NCBI RefSeq assembly: GCF_023195895.1
Contig: NZ_JALPRK010000025.1
Coordinates: forward strand, 1-64,000
Length of the DNA stretch: 64,000 nt
DNA from: Paenibacillus mellifer
GTDB taxonomy: Bacteria; Bacillota; Bacilli; Paenibacillales; Paenibacillaceae
Direction: 5' to 3'
In this document: piece by piece, positions 7,901-16,233 of the stretch
Layout: every line of letters begins with the position of its first letter
Numbering within the stretch: position 1 is the stretch's first letter
Notes under the pieces: model-generated
What the model was told of the DNA's origin: nothing
What the model saw: the letters and a program-made list of their open reading frames with translations, nothing else
Databases searched by the model: none
Position numbers and translations under genes: made by a program

Positions 7901-8628
7901 CTGACGAGACCCGTACGGTTGTCGCGGGGATGGTCGTGTCCGTGAAGACGATCACGACCAAGCAGGGCAAAGCGATGGCGTTCATGGAGCTGGAGGATCA
8001 GATCGAACGCTGCGAGGTCGTGTTATTCCCCGAAGTGTGGCGGCGCTCGGCCGCCCACGTCGAGAAGGGGGCTTTGCTCGCGCTGCGCGGCGTCGTCCAG
8101 CAACAGGACGAAGGCTTCAAGCTGCTGGCCGACGAAGTGGCCCCGCTGAGCGAGCAAAGCCTGGCCCAGCTGCGCCGCGGCCTGGCGCGCGGGCGCGGGC
8201 CTGGCGCCGCCGCCGGTGGCCGAGGCGGCGCACGCGGTGCGGCCGCGAGTCCCCGCGCGGCCGAGGGAGCGCCTGCGGGCGCTGCGGGCGGGCAACGCCC
8301 CGCCAGCGCCGTAGGCTCCGGCGCCGCCGAACAGCCGGCCGCTGCGGCGGCGCCATCCGCGTCCGCGCCGGGCGCGCGGCGCGAGCAGGAGAAGACGCCG
8401 GCGCAGCGCGTCTTCATCAAGATCACGGCCGCGGCGGAGAACGCGCGCCTGCTCGAGCGGCTCAAGCTGCTGCTGGAGCAGCATCCCGGCCCGGTCGCTA
8501 CGGTGCTCTTCTACGAAAGCACCGGTAAGCTGCTGGCCTTGACGGAGCGCTACAGCATCAAGCCATCGCCGGCCTTGATTGACGAAATGGAGCGTATGCT
8601 AGGCTCCGACACAGTCAAGATCCGTTGA
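4921..8628 (+). CDS. dnaE: DNA polymerase III alpha subunit DnaE
   Basis: A 1235-residue replicative DNA polymerase of the DnaE type. The N-terminal PHP domain starts MDSFVHLHVHSEYSLLDG with the usual histidines. The catalytic part contains PDIDIDFSDERRDEVI and GPGRGSSAGSLVAYVL, then the finger and helix-hairpin-helix regions, an OB fold near residues 1000-1075 and a short C-terminal domain. In Firmicutes DnaE extends RNA primers before PolC takes over. The start is ATG at 4921 with AAAGGAAGGG upstream; an upstream in-frame start (4816) lacks a ribosome site. Oddity: residues about 1086-1157 are almost only Ala, Gly, Pro and Arg (8176-8394, very GC-rich), an inserted linker between the OB fold and the C-terminal domain. 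Elsewhere the gene looks complete. Confidence 0.96.
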   Translation: MDSFVHLHVHSEYSLLDGAARLEDLVAKAAASGMKALALTDHGVMYGAVPFYKLCKKHGIKPIIGCEVYFTAGSRKERGSRQDQPIHHLILLAKNETGYRNLMKLCSIGHLEGFHYKPRIDWDALERHREGLVCLSACLGGEVPFHLLRGHYEEAKKAALRYQAAFGEDFYLELQDHGIPEQKKVNPLLVQLAVEIGAQLVVTNDAHYLSKEDAEVQDVLICVGTGKTVDDEDRLKMHTNQLYLKTAEEMAVLFPHLPEAYANTAKIADSCELELEFDRHVLPAYRPIPEGQTAGSYLAELCEQGLVERYGQLDIWQDPAEREKLEQRLRYELKTIANMGFSDYFLIVWDFIAFAHRNGIATGPGRGSSAGSLVAYVLRITDVDPIKYKLFFERFLNPERVTMPDIDIDFSDERRDEVIAYVVDKYGAEHVAQIITFGTMAARAAVRDVGRALNVPFGEVDKVAKLIPGHLQIERALKESPDLKAMYDGSERVKGLLDMAMKVEGMPRHASTHAAGVVISRDPLTNAVPLQAGSENTALTQYSMENLEAIGLLKMDFLGLRTLSIIERSMNWIQEQAGSAPDFRLVPDDDPATYEMLGRGETTGVFQLESTGMRRVLKELKPSVFEDIISLLALYRPGPMEFIPKYIAGKHGQITVEYPHRDLEPILKDTYGIIVYQEQIMQIASQMAGFSLGEADLLRRAVSKKKREVLDEQRGHFVSGSMKQGYTADEANVVYDMIVRFADYGFARAHAAAYGVLAFQTAYLKAHYPVQFMASMLTAVTGSHRKVAEYIVECRRMGIVVLPPDVNESNVLFTPQAGTTLQTTGSSEAGGAGPEGLGVIRFGLAAIKNVGTQAIESILKERKERPFDSLLDFCRRVDLRTCNKRVIESLIQGGAFDSLPGHRAQLLAMLDETVEAALKWRKERDDLQIQLFDFVESPNWDIEYPDVPKFTAGQQLDLERELLGLYLSGHPLDDFDALLEGDGVERLMDLAEAPDETRTVVAGMVVSVKTITTKQGKAMAFMELEDQIERCEVVLFPEVWRRSAAHVEKGALLALRGVVQQQDEGFKLLADEVAPLSEQSLAQLRRGLARGRGPGAAAGGRGGARGAAASPRAAEGAPAGAAGGQRPASAVGSGAAEQPAAAAAPSASAPGARREQEKTPAQRVFIKITAAAENARLLERLKLLLEQHPGPVATVLFYESTGKLLALTERYSIKPSPALIDEMERMLGSDTVKIR

Positions 8629-8642
8629 CTACGCTATTCTTC

Positions 8643-8677
8643 AACCGATTCTGCACTTGCTGCAGGGTCGGTTTTTT
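8643..8677 (+). terminator. dnaE terminator
   Basis: Stem with arms AACCGA and TCGGTT and an inner CTGCA/TGCAG helix, followed by TTTTTT. It lies 15 bases after the dnaE stop codon. Confidence 0.85.
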
Positions 8678-8680
8678 ATT

Positions 8681-8862
8681 TAACGGACTCCAGTGACGTT
8701 ATTTCTCCAGCTATGCAGGTCTAGCGAAATAACGGACCTGAGAGACGTTATTCTCACAGAAACCGTCTGTCATTGCTCAATACGAACCCATTAAGGGCCG
8801 TGGAGTCCGTTACGTTGGGAAATAGCCGGGAAATGACCCAATAGCGTCGCTACGGTCCGTTA
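8681..8862. repeat. four-unit TAACG repeat element, locus 1
   Basis: Four 23-bp units of the form TAACG-N14-TATT lie at 8681-8703 (+), 8730-8752 (+), 8790-8812 (-) and 8840-8862 (-). The third is degenerate at its end (TAAT). Unit starts are therefore 49, 60 and 50 bases apart. Within each unit the ends form an imperfect inverted repeat (TAACG-N11-CGTTA in the two plus-strand copies). All four continue TAACGGAC. The element fills the gap between the dnaE terminator and pgpA. The remainder of the gap (8863-9058) shows no gene. A second locus with the same order and spacing is at 56788-56970. Confidence 0.8.
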
Positions 8863-9058
8863 GAGTTTTTGAGTTACGCGTCAGGCTCGGGACAAGTTTG
8901 AGCGAACATTTTCGAAGGGTGGTGCATACACTTAGGAACACGAACAACCAAAAACCGGGCAGGAACGTCCGGAAGCGGATTCCGGAAGCGCGACAAAGGC
9001 CGGCTGCAACATCGACCGGTAACAGCGATGGTTCCGTAATCAAGGGAGGAAGATACGG

Positions 9059-9553
9059 ATGTCTTATGAATTGGCAGAAGCGCAGCTGCTGCGCCGCGGA
9101 GTGAAGCTGGAGGAAATTGCTCAAATTGTTCATACGCTGCAAACGGCGTATCATGATGATCTGACGCTGGATCAATGTTTGGAGAGCGTGAAAGCCGTAT
9201 TGCAAAAAAGAGAAGTCCAATATACTCTATTCACTGGGATCGCCCTCGACGAGTTGGCGGAGCAGAAGCAGCTCCCGGAACCGCTGCAGGCGATCATGGA
9301 AGCTGACGAGCCGCTTTACGGGGTGGATGAGACGATGGCACTCGGAATTACGAGCGTGTTCGGGATGATTGGACTTACGAGCTTTGGTTATTTGGACAAG
9401 GTCAAACCAGAAATCATCGGCAAGCTAAATCATCGCGGGGATTCCATTCACGTCTTTCTCGACGACCTGGTCGCAGGCCTCGCGGCAGCGGCTTCCGCCC
9501 GGATTGCTCATAAACACGAGCAGGCCGCTACCTACCCTCCTAGTTCCTCATAA
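9059..9553 (+). CDS. pgpA: phosphatidylglycerophosphatase A family protein
   Basis: A 164-residue protein of the PgpA/YutG family. It contains the family motifs EADEPLYGVDETMALGITSV and LNHRGDSIHVFLDDLVAGLAAA; the last includes the acidic DDLxAG motif that is part of the metal-dependent phosphatase site. PgpA enzymes remove phosphate from phosphatidylglycerophosphate to give phosphatidylglycerol at the membrane. This copy lacks the clear membrane helices of E. coli PgpA, as does B. subtilis YutG, so the exact substrate is less certain. AGGGAGGA lies 8 bases before the ATG. It appears to be a single-gene unit. Confidence 0.8.
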   Translation: MSYELAEAQLLRRGVKLEEIAQIVHTLQTAYHDDLTLDQCLESVKAVLQKREVQYTLFTGIALDELAEQKQLPEPLQAIMEADEPLYGVDETMALGITSVFGMIGLTSFGYLDKVKPEIIGKLNHRGDSIHVFLDDLVAGLAAAASARIAHKHEQAATYPPSSS

Positions 9554-9638
9554 GCTAAAATAAATCAGCGCCCAGCCCTTCAGGTGATCTGCCTGCACAT
9601 CCTACACGGAGCGCCGAGCCCCGCAGCAATTCCCTGCT

Positions 9639-9667
9639 CCGGCCGCCTTCGGCGCGGTTTTCCTTTT
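9639..9667 (+). terminator. possible pgpA terminator
   Basis: A GC-rich stem (CCGGCCGCC with GGCGCGG, imperfect) followed by TTTTCCTTTT, about 85 bases after the pgpA stop. The stem has mismatches, so this is tentative. The other bases between 9554 and 9748 show nothing clear. Confidence 0.4.
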
Positions 9668-9748
9668 GTTGCGGGAAATTTGAAAATTATGTTATCATTA
9701 CTCTATTATACGGGCTCAAAGATTAGGTTAGGGGGCTTTGAAAAGGGC

Positions 9749-9937
9749 ATGTGGACTGTTATGTATATCGCGCCTACCGCGAAAGTTGCGGATATGATCA
9801 AGACGAAACTCACCGAAGAAGGCTTTCTCGTCCAAACACGTCCTGTTAATTTATCCAAACAGCAGTTTGAGATTTTAGTTCCTTCCGGGGAACTGGAAGA
9901 AGTGCAAGAAGTGTTGAATTCGATTTTGCATCCTTAG
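9749..9937 (+). CDS. small protein, DUF2007-like
   Basis: A 62-residue protein starting at ATG 9749. The pattern (MYIAPTAKVADMIKTKLTEE, then a strand, then QQFEILVPSGELEEVQEVLN) predicts a beta-alpha-beta-beta-alpha fold like the DUF2007 signal-transducing-like domain, whose members begin with a strand, an A-P-T/N turn and a helix. There are no catalytic residues, cysteines or membrane segments. It lies directly upstream of accDA with 120 bases between, so it could share their transcript. The ribosome site is weak (GAAAAGGG, 1 to 6 bases from the ATG); the ATG at 9761 is an alternative. Function unknown. Confidence 0.6.
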   Translation: MWTVMYIAPTAKVADMIKTKLTEEGFLVQTRPVNLSKQQFEILVPSGELEEVQEVLNSILHP

Positions 9938-10057
9938 CAGGGGATTCGAGATTCCTAGTTGCAGTTGAGGCCTGGTAGTGCGGGTTCATAGGGGTCGACT
10001 AGGCTTTATAGACTTTTGGATCTGCCACGATAAATAAACGGCTGAAGAGGTGTAGTT

Positions 10058-10951
10058 GTGTTCAAAGATTTGTTTCAGAAGAAGAGGAAGTACGCGACCA
10101 TTCCCTCCGGACGAACCGGCAGCGAAGAGGGCACCCCGCAGGCGGATCGCCCGAAACGTGAAATTCCGGAAGGTCTGATGAATAAATGTGGCCGTTGCGG
10201 CGCGATTCAATACAGTAAAGAGCTGGAGAAGAATTTCATGGTGTGCCCGGCCTGCGGACATCATATGCGTCTGAACGCGCTGGAGCGGATTCGCTATACC
10301 TTGGATGAAGGTAGTTTTACGGAATATGATGCAGATCTCGTATCCGTCGATCCGTTAGAATTCCCGGGTTATGCCAGCAAGCTGGAGCAGCAACCCCTGA
10401 AGTCAGGTCTGCGCGAAGCGGTCGTCACCGGCGAGGGGACGATCCAGGGCTATCCTGCCGTGGTTGCTGTGATGAGCTTTGATTTTTTCTCCGGGAGCAT
10501 GGGATCTGTAGTCGGGGAGAAAATTACGCGAGCCATTGAGGCGGCTACTGAGAAACACCTGCCCATGATCATATTCTCGACATCGGGCGGAGCGCGGATG
10601 CAAGAGAGTATCCTCAGCTTGATGCAGATGGCCAAGACGAGCGCTGCATTGGCCCGATTAAGCGAACATGGCGGGCTTTACATTTCGGTCATTACGGACC
10701 CAACGACGGGCGGCGTATCGGCTAGTTTTGCCATGCTTGGTGACATTATTGTGGCCGAGCCTGGCGCCGTATTCGGTTTTGCCGGAAGAATCGTTATTGA
10801 GCAGACAATCCGTCAGAAGCTTCCGGACGATTTCCAGACGGCCGAGTTCAACCTGCAACACGGTCAGCTAGACCTTGTCGTTCATCGGAAAGACATGAAG
10901 TCGACGCTGGCGAAATTGCTAGATTTGCACGGCGTGAAGGGGGGAGCATAA
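10058..10951 (+). CDS. accD: acetyl-CoA carboxylase carboxyltransferase beta subunit
   Basis: A 297-residue subunit of the acetyl-CoA carboxylase carboxyltransferase, which moves CO2 from carboxybiotin to acetyl-CoA to give malonyl-CoA for fatty acid synthesis. The N-terminal zinc ribbon is complete (Cys44, Cys47, Cys63, Cys66). The crotonase-like core has [19 protein letters not shown] and [16 protein letters not shown], which form the acyl-CoA site. The start is GTG at 10058 with GAAGAGGTG upstream. accA follows with no gap, so the two are made in equal amounts from one message. Confidence 0.96.
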   Translation: MFKDLFQKKRKYATIPSGRTGSEEGTPQADRPKREIPEGLMNKCGRCGAIQYSKELEKNFMVCPACGHHMRLNALERIRYTLDEGSFTEYDADLVSVDPLEFPGYASKLEQQPLKSGLREAVVTGEGTIQGYPAVVAVMSFDFFSGSMGSVVGEKITRAIEAATEKHLPMIIFSTSGGARMQESILSLMQMAKTSAALARLSEHGGLYISVITDPTTGGVSASFAMLGDIIVAEPGAVFGFAGRIVIEQTIRQKLPDDFQTAEFNLQHGQLDLVVHRKDMKSTLAKLLDLHGVKGGA

Positions 10952-12037
10952 ATGGCAGGCGAATTGCCTTTTGAGACACCTCTCGTGAAGCTGCGCGAGA
11001 AGATATTGGAGCTGGAGCAGTTTGGCAGCGAGAAGGGCATCGATTTTACGGAGGAAATTGCACGTCTGGAAGAGCGCTATCGGCAGCTGGAGGAAGAGAT
11101 CTATAACAACATCTCCCCTTCGCAAAAAATGCACCTCGCCCGGCACCATCAACGCCCGACGTCACTCGATATGATCGGCTTAATCTTCGAGGACTTCATC
11201 GAGCTCCACGGGGACCGGGTATTTGGCGACGACCTGGCCGTTGTCGGGGGATTGGCTAAGCTTGGCGGAATGCCGGTTACGGTCATCGGACAACAGCGGG
11301 GGAAGGATACGAAGGACAATATCGCTCGCTTCTTCGGCAGCGCACACCCGGAAGGATTCCGCAAAGCGCTGCGGCTTATGCAGCAGGCGGACAAGTTCCG
11401 GCGCCCAATCATTACATTTATTGACACAAAAGGGGCCTATCCGGGAATTACGGCAGAGGAGCGCGGGCAATCGGAAGCGATCGCGCGCAATCTGCGGGAC
11501 ATGTCGATGCTGCGGGTGCCCGTCATTTGCGTGGTTATTGGTGAAGGCGGAAGCGGAGGTGCGCTTGCGCTTGGCGTAGGTAATCGCGTGCTGATGTTGG
11601 AGAACGCGATTTACTCCGTCATTTCGCCAAACGGAGCGGCTTCGATTCTCTGGAAGGATGCCTCGAAGGCCGATCAGGCGGCAGAAGCAATGAAGATCAC
11701 CGCCCAAGACCTGCTGGAGATGGGGGTCATCGAACAGATCGTTCCTGAGCCGCGCGGCGGAGCACACCGGGATTATGAATCAACGGCGGAAGCGATCAAA
11801 GAATCGCTGCTCCACCACTTGCAAGAACTGTCCAATCTGCATCCGGATGAACTGGTGGAAGATCGATATCGGAAATTCCGCAAAATCGGTGAGTTTCAAG
11901 TGGTCAGTAAGACAGAGGCTCCAGCCGCATCGGAAGATGTGGTCGAGGTCGCCGGCCTAATCGAGAAGGAAGCTCCTGCGGACGCGTCGGACGAATCGGC
12001 AGCTGCCTCTGAGGTGCAAACTGCCGAGAAAAGTTAA
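10952..12037 (+). CDS. accA: acetyl-CoA carboxylase carboxyltransferase alpha subunit
   Basis: A 361-residue partner of AccD. The N-terminal helical region (about 1-60) is followed by the core with [29 protein letters not shown] and [15 protein letters not shown], the oxyanion and biotin-binding segments. The usual length in Firmicutes is about 320; here some 40 extra C-terminal residues are acidic and alanine-rich (ending [13 protein letters not shown]) and probably disordered. The ATG directly follows the accD stop. In B. subtilis pfkA follows accA, but here the next gene is pyk. Confidence 0.96.
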   Translation: MAGELPFETPLVKLREKILELEQFGSEKGIDFTEEIARLEERYRQLEEEIYNNISPSQKMHLARHHQRPTSLDMIGLIFEDFIELHGDRVFGDDLAVVGGLAKLGGMPVTVIGQQRGKDTKDNIARFFGSAHPEGFRKALRLMQQADKFRRPIITFIDTKGAYPGITAEERGQSEAIARNLRDMSMLRVPVICVVIGEGGSGGALALGVGNRVLMLENAIYSVISPNGAASILWKDASKADQAAEAMKITAQDLLEMGVIEQIVPEPRGGAHRDYESTAEAIKESLLHHLQELSNLHPDELVEDRYRKFRKIGEFQVVSKTEAPAASEDVVEVAGLIEKEAPADASDESAAASEVQTAEKS

Positions 12038-12045
12038 GACTCTAA

Positions 12046-12097
12046 GCGATAACCTTACGGGCGGAACCAATGGGACCGGCGGCAAGGTTATTTTCGC
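12046..12097 (+). terminator. hairpin after accA
   Basis: Arms ATAACCTT (12049-12056) and AAGGTTAT (12084-12091), extended by GCG/CGC at the base, enclose a GC-rich loop and end in TTATTTTC. The T-run is short, so it may be a weak terminator or an attenuator before pyk. Confidence 0.5.
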
Positions 12098-12165
12098 TGT
12101 GCTCAGGGAATACTGCAAATTTAGGTGCCAAGATGAGGCATGGCGAATCGGGTCGCGATGCATGC

Positions 12166-12193
12166 TTTGAAGGAATGTTCGTTACAATATGAT
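12166..12193 (+). promoter_or_regulatory. candidate pyk promoter
   Basis: TTTGAA at 12166-12171 and TATGAT at 12188-12193 are separated by 16 bases, a plausible sigma-A pair about 92 bases before pyk. The match is moderate; the AT-rich leader that follows has no clear regulatory fold. Confidence 0.4.
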
Positions 12194-12284
12194 AAACTTC
12201 CTATACAAATCGACAAAACTATAGTAAATTTAGTTGTTGGAAAAGATTATATAGAGAGAACTATTTTAAACGGAGGAAACCCAA

Positions 12285-13706
12285 ATGCGCAAAACAAAAA
12301 TCGTATGTACTATCGGTCCTTCCAGTGAATCGTTAGAAAACATCAAGAAGCTGATTATGGCCGGAATGAACGTATCTCGCCTGAACTTCTCCCACGGTGA
12401 TTTTGAGGAGCATGGTAACCGGATCAAGACGATCCGTCAAGCGAGTGCAGAGCTGGGGAAATCTATCGCCATACTGTTGGACACCAAAGGTCCTGAAATC
12501 CGTACCGGTAAGTTGAAAGAAGAACCGATCGAACTGGTACAGGACGAAATTCTGACTTTGACGACCGAAGAAATTCTCGGCGACAAGGAACGGATCTCCA
12601 TTACGTACAAAGAGCTTCCTGGAGATGTGGAAGTCGGTTCGACGATTCTGATTGACGACGGTTTGATTGGTTTGACGGTCGTTGAGGTTCAAGGTACGGA
12701 AATCAAATGCCGCATCGTCAATGGCGGTACCATTAAGAGCAAAAAAGGCGTTAACGTTCCAGGTGTAAACATTTCCCTGCCAGGCATCACCGAGAAAGAC
12801 GCTAACGACATCAAGTTCGGGATCGAGCAAGGCATCGATTTTATTGCCGCTTCCTTCGTTCGTAAAGCGAGCGACGTGCTTGAAATTCGTCAATTGCTGG
12901 AGAAACACAACGCAACTCATATCCAAATCATTTCTAAAATTGAAAACCAACAAGGCGTTGACAACCTCGATGAAATCCTGGAAGTCTCCGACGGCCTGAT
13001 GGTTGCCCGCGGCGACCTCGGCGTCGAAATTCCAGCAGAAGACGTACCGCTTGTACAAAAGCGTATGATCGAGAAATGTAACCGCGTGGGTAAACCGGTT
13101 ATCACGGCGACGCAAATGCTCGACTCCATGCAGCGCAACCCTAGACCTACTCGCGCCGAAGCAAGTGACGTGGCAAACGCCATCTTCGACGGTACGGATG
13201 CGATCATGTTGTCTGGTGAAACGGCTGCCGGGAAATATCCGGTGGAATCGGTATTGACGATGTCCCGCATTGCGGAGAAAGCGGAATCCGCTTTGGAATA
13301 CCGCGAAATCTTCGTTAAGCTTAGTAACGCACAACAAACGACAGTTACGGAAGCGATCAGCCAAGCAGTTGCCAACTCGGCACTGGAGCTGAATGCCAAA
13401 GCGATTATTACTTCGACGGAAACCGGTTATACGGCACGTATGGTCTCCAAATACCGTCCGAAAGCACCGATCATCGCGGTGACGACCGAAGAACAAACCT
13501 TGCGCCGTCTGGCCTTGAACTGGGGTGTAACGCCGGTGAAAGGCGATACGGCCAGCACGACGGACGAAATGTTCGACAAAGCGATGAAGGGCGGTCTGGA
13601 TTCCGGACTCGTGAAGGAAGGCGACCTCGTCGTGATCACAGCTGGGGTACCACTCGGACGTTCCGGTTCGACCAACCTGGTGAAGATCGGGCAAATCCGC
13701 AAGTAG
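12285..13706 (+). CDS. pyk: pyruvate kinase (short form)
   Basis: A 473-residue pyruvate kinase that converts phosphoenolpyruvate and ADP to pyruvate and ATP in glycolysis. Visible motifs: [10 protein letters not shown] at the N terminus, [22 protein letters not shown], the catalytic lysine region [24 protein letters not shown] and [10 protein letters not shown]. subtilis pyruvate kinase has about 110 extra C-terminal residues resembling a PEP-utiliser domain; that extension is missing here, so the enzyme ends after the normal allosteric domain. A strong ACGGAGGA site precedes the ATG. Codon use is biased toward highly expressed genes. It has its own terminator. Confidence 0.96.
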   Translation: MRKTKIVCTIGPSSESLENIKKLIMAGMNVSRLNFSHGDFEEHGNRIKTIRQASAELGKSIAILLDTKGPEIRTGKLKEEPIELVQDEILTLTTEEILGDKERISITYKELPGDVEVGSTILIDDGLIGLTVVEVQGTEIKCRIVNGGTIKSKKGVNVPGVNISLPGITEKDANDIKFGIEQGIDFIAASFVRKASDVLEIRQLLEKHNATHIQIISKIENQQGVDNLDEILEVSDGLMVARGDLGVEIPAEDVPLVQKRMIEKCNRVGKPVITATQMLDSMQRNPRPTRAEASDVANAIFDGTDAIMLSGETAAGKYPVESVLTMSRIAEKAESALEYREIFVKLSNAQQTTVTEAISQAVANSALELNAKAIITSTETGYTARMVSKYRPKAPIIAVTTEEQTLRRLALNWGVTPVKGDTASTTDEMFDKAMKGGLDSGLVKEGDLVVITAGVPLGRSGSTNLVKIGQIRK

Positions 13707-13741
13707 TCGTGAGTTTAAATACATTGACTTATAGTCACAAC

Positions 13742-13780
13742 AAAAGGCAATGGGGCCCGTTCGGGACCATTGCTTTTTTT
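13742..13780 (+). terminator. pyk terminator
   Basis: Strong stem (GGCAATGG with CCATTGC, plus an inner GGCCC/GGGAC helix) followed by seven T, 35 bases after the pyk stop. Confidence 0.9.
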
Positions 13781-13835
13781 GCCAAAAAACCGCCATGCCC
13801 TAGATGAACAGAAAATCCGGAAAGGAGCGATTGAC

Positions 13836-14255
13836 GTGTACGTATGCGAAGTGGTGATTGAGCCCAAATATTCGGAATTCGATATGATGGGGATTATTTA
13901 CCACGCCCATTACCTGGAATGGTTCGAGATGGGAAGGCTGCAACTGAGCCGGAATCTCGGTTTTGATTATTTCGAGATGGAACAGTCGGGTTATATTTCT
14001 CCCGTTCACGAAATGAAGGTGGAATATAAACGCGGGATCCGTTATGGGGAAACCGTGTTGCTTAAGACTCGGGTTATTGAGAACAGCGGTGTCAAAACCG
14101 CATATGGTTACGAGGTTTACAATGGGGAAGGCGCGCTTTGCGTAGAGGGGTCTTCTTCTCATTATGTGGTTCGTCGCGAAGACTTCAAACCGGTTCAGTT
14201 CAAGAAGGTATTTCCGGAATGGTATGCGGCGCTGGAGGAAGCTCGAAAATCGTAA
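13836..14255 (+). CDS. acyl-CoA thioesterase, 4-hydroxybenzoyl-CoA thioesterase type
   Basis: A 139-residue single hotdog-fold protein. The segment EFDMMGIIYHAHYLEWFEMGR carries the Asp and the H-x-x-Y-x-x-W/F-E pattern of the YbgC/4HBT thioesterases, in which the Asp and the following turn act in thioester hydrolysis. The substrate is probably an acyl-CoA. The start is GTG at 13836 with AAAGGAG eight bases upstream; an upstream in-frame ATG at 13770 lies inside the pyk terminator and is rejected. fxsA follows 65 bases later and is probably on the same message. Confidence 0.82.
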   Translation: MYVCEVVIEPKYSEFDMMGIIYHAHYLEWFEMGRLQLSRNLGFDYFEMEQSGYISPVHEMKVEYKRGIRYGETVLLKTRVIENSGVKTAYGYEVYNGEGALCVEGSSSHYVVRREDFKPVQFKKVFPEWYAALEEARKS

Positions 14256-14320
14256 ATTTTGATTATCCGGCGTGGAGGCGGTAAAATACAAGTACAGGAA
14301 TGTGATAAAGGAGTCCTGAT

Positions 14321-14713
14321 ATGCGTAAATGGATAGCCGCTCTTATCGTGTTGATTCCGATCGTAGAATTTTGGGGGTATATGTACGTTGGCGAGAGGTT
14401 GGGGGTCGGTAAAACGATCTTTCTGACGTTGGCGACATCCGTGATCGGCGGGTTAATGATGCAATTTGAAGGGCGTAAAGTGCTGGCGGATGCCAAAGCC
14501 CAAATGAGCGGCGGACAAATTCCAGGACGCATGGTCTTGGATGGATTATGCGTGTTTGCCGGCGGGATACTGCTGTTGATCCCCGGTTTCATTACCGATC
14601 TCATCGGATTTACGATGGTGTTTCCGCTGACGCGCGTGTTATACCGGATCCCGCTCATGAAATGGGTCAGCAAGAAGATGAAGGACGGAACGATCACGTA
14701 TTTCCGCCGTTAA
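14321..14713 (+). CDS. fxsA: FxsA family membrane protein
   Basis: A 130-residue membrane protein with three to four hydrophobic segments. The hallmark is present: LIVLIPIVEFWGYMYVGERL at the N terminus, then ATSVIGGLMMQFEG and LLIPGFITDLIGF. FxsA in E. coli eases phage T7 exclusion by the F plasmid when overproduced; its normal role is unknown. The fxsA-ytvI-citZ order is conserved in Bacillales. AAAGGAG lies 8 bases upstream of the ATG. Confidence 0.9.
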   Translation: MRKWIAALIVLIPIVEFWGYMYVGERLGVGKTIFLTLATSVIGGLMMQFEGRKVLADAKAQMSGGQIPGRMVLDGLCVFAGGILLLIPGFITDLIGFTMVFPLTRVLYRIPLMKWVSKKMKDGTITYFRR

Positions 14714-14727
14714 CGAATTTATTTAAG

Positions 14728-14765
14728 AAGGCATCTCGTCTTGGAAGACGGGATGCCCTTTTTTA
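14728..14765. terminator. bidirectional terminator between fxsA and ytvI
   Basis: Arms GGCATC-t-CGTCTT and AGACG-g-GATGCC, followed on the plus strand by six T and preceded by A-rich sequence that gives a weaker T-run on the other strand. It overlaps the last codon of ytvI. Confidence 0.85.
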
Positions 14766-15881
14766 TCTCAACCGGCCGTGGAGGATGTAGTTCCGCAAGT
14801 CACGGACAACCCCAGCGCGGACAGCGGCGCCTAGGATGACCAGCGTGACCGGCCCGATAATCAGTCCCAGCACGCCAAACAGCTTGAGGCCAACGAACAT
14901 GGCGATCAACGTAGGCAAGGGATCCAGTCCAACGCTGCTGGCCAGTACTTTAGGTTCGATCAGTTGGCGGGCCAGCAGGATGACCCCGTACAACACGGAC
15001 AACCCGATCCCCAGCGTGACGTCGCCGGTAGCAAAGGCATAGATCAGCCAAGGGATCATAATCGTTCCAACGCCCAGATAAGGTAATAAATCGACAAGTC
15101 CGATCAGTAGAGCGTAAGTAAATGCAGAATCAACACCCAAAATGATCAAACCAAGCAATACGATAAACGCGGTGATGGAGATCATGATAAACTGGGCGCG
15201 CAGATAACCCGAAAGTGCCCGTTGCAGATCGCGCCAAATCGCGCCTACCGTTTTACGAAACGGTGCGGGAATGGAACTGGCTAAGAATCGCATATCGCGT
15301 TCCCAGTGGCTGCTGATAAAAAAGGTAGCCAGCAGAATCACACCGAGAATGACCCCTAAATTGGGGAGGGAGGAGAGCAGGGTGACGATCGTTTCCAGCA
15401 CGTTATTGACGAAATGCGAAACAAAGGATCCCACTCTTTCGGCGGTATTGTCGATATTTTTGTGAATGGTATTTTCGTATCCGGGATTATCGGCAATAAA
15501 TCGGTTGATCTCGGTAATGATCGATTGGATCCCTTCGCTTTGCGTCCAGGAGACAAACAGGTTTCTCCACTCGGCGATACGCAGATCGAAGGATTCCGCC
15601 AAATGGATCAATTCTTTAACGAGACGCGTTAGCGCCGCGGACACAATGATCCCTGCGCTTCCGAAGTAAATGAGCAAGGAGAGCGTTACGGCCAGCCACT
15701 GTGGCACCCGCAGGCTCTTTTGGAGCCATAGGACAAAAGGGTGCATCGCGTAGGAGATCAACCAGGCGATCAAGAACGGATAAACCAGTGGGAGCAGCCA
15801 GTAGACGGCTAAGATGGAGCCGATGAGGACGACGCAAATCCAGCTGCCGCGCAACACCCGCTTGACGATCACGTGATCCAT
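14763..15881 (-). CDS. ytvI: sporulation integral membrane protein YtvI (AI-2E transporter family)
   Basis: A 372-residue polytopic protein of the AI-2E exporter superfamily, the group that includes YtvI. About eight membrane segments; the family motif near the C terminus is visible as GLDPLPTLIAMFVGLKLFGV with GLIIGPV after it, and the central amphipathic region lies at about 60-150. In B. subtilis ytvI is a sporulation gene between fxsA and citZ, as here. The start is ATG at 15881, behind AAAGGGG; an in-frame ATG nine codons upstream lies before that site. Confidence 0.88.
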   Translation of the reverse strand: MDHVIVKRVLRGSWICVVLIGSILAVYWLLPLVYPFLIAWLISYAMHPFVLWLQKSLRVPQWLAVTLSLLIYFGSAGIIVSAALTRLVKELIHLAESFDLRIAEWRNLFVSWTQSEGIQSIITEINRFIADNPGYENTIHKNIDNTAERVGSFVSHFVNNVLETIVTLLSSLPNLGVILGVILLATFFISSHWERDMRFLASSIPAPFRKTVGAIWRDLQRALSGYLRAQFIMISITAFIVLLGLIILGVDSAFTYALLIGLVDLLPYLGVGTIMIPWLIYAFATGDVTLGIGLSVLYGVILLARQLIEPKVLASSVGLDPLPTLIAMFVGLKLFGVLGLIIGPVTLVILGAAVRAGVVRDLRNYILHGRLR

Positions 15882-16175
15882 GTGGCATTTCCCCTTTTCC
15901 CAATACATGTCCTAGTTCTACTCTATTATTTGTCCGCCGCGAGTATTCCGCCTCAAACTTCTTTCGGAATTATGTGATATAATTCATTGCACAACTGGAA
16001 TCGTTTACAAAATTTCTTTATAGTTGTGATAAAATCATTTAATGTACCCGGCGGTGCTGAAGCGGTTCCCATGTTTTCGGAAATCCAGTATGATGAAGAA
16101 GTAAGCAATGGAGCAATATTTCTGCAATTATAGGCCCGTTATTGCATAACTTCGAAAATTTAAAACTTTCAATTT

Positions 16176-16189
16176 TGAAAATGTTTTCA
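16176..16189 (+). promoter_or_regulatory. candidate CcpA site (cre) before citZ
   Basis: TGAAAATGTTTTCA is one base from the symmetric cre form (TGAAAACGTTTTCA). It lies 45 bases before the citZ start. CcpA represses citZ in B. subtilis, which makes the site plausible. The rest of the 15882-16233 gap is AT-rich and contains possible -10 boxes (for example TATAAT near 15977) but no clear promoter pair. Confidence 0.5.
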
Positions 16190-16233
16190 GGGGCTTGTTT
16201 GCTCACAAAATGTTAACAAAGGAGAGATGGTTC

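Noticed and set aside
7998..8528. Several long frames in the GC-rich part of dnaE, both strands
   Set aside because: They come from the lack of stop codons in the Ala/Gly-rich stretch; products are low complexity.
8898..9104. Open frame before pgpA (68 codons)
   Set aside because: It overlaps pgpA, has no ribosome site and an unlikely composition.
12333..13796. Long open frame antisense to pyk (487 codons)
   Set aside because: It lies wholly opposite a highly expressed conserved gene, and its sequence has no recognisable motif; it is an effect of biased codon use.
16015..16050. A sigma-A promoter TTTACA/GATAAA before citZ
   Set aside because: The spacing and the -10 match are poor; several equally weak candidates exist in this AT-rich stretch.
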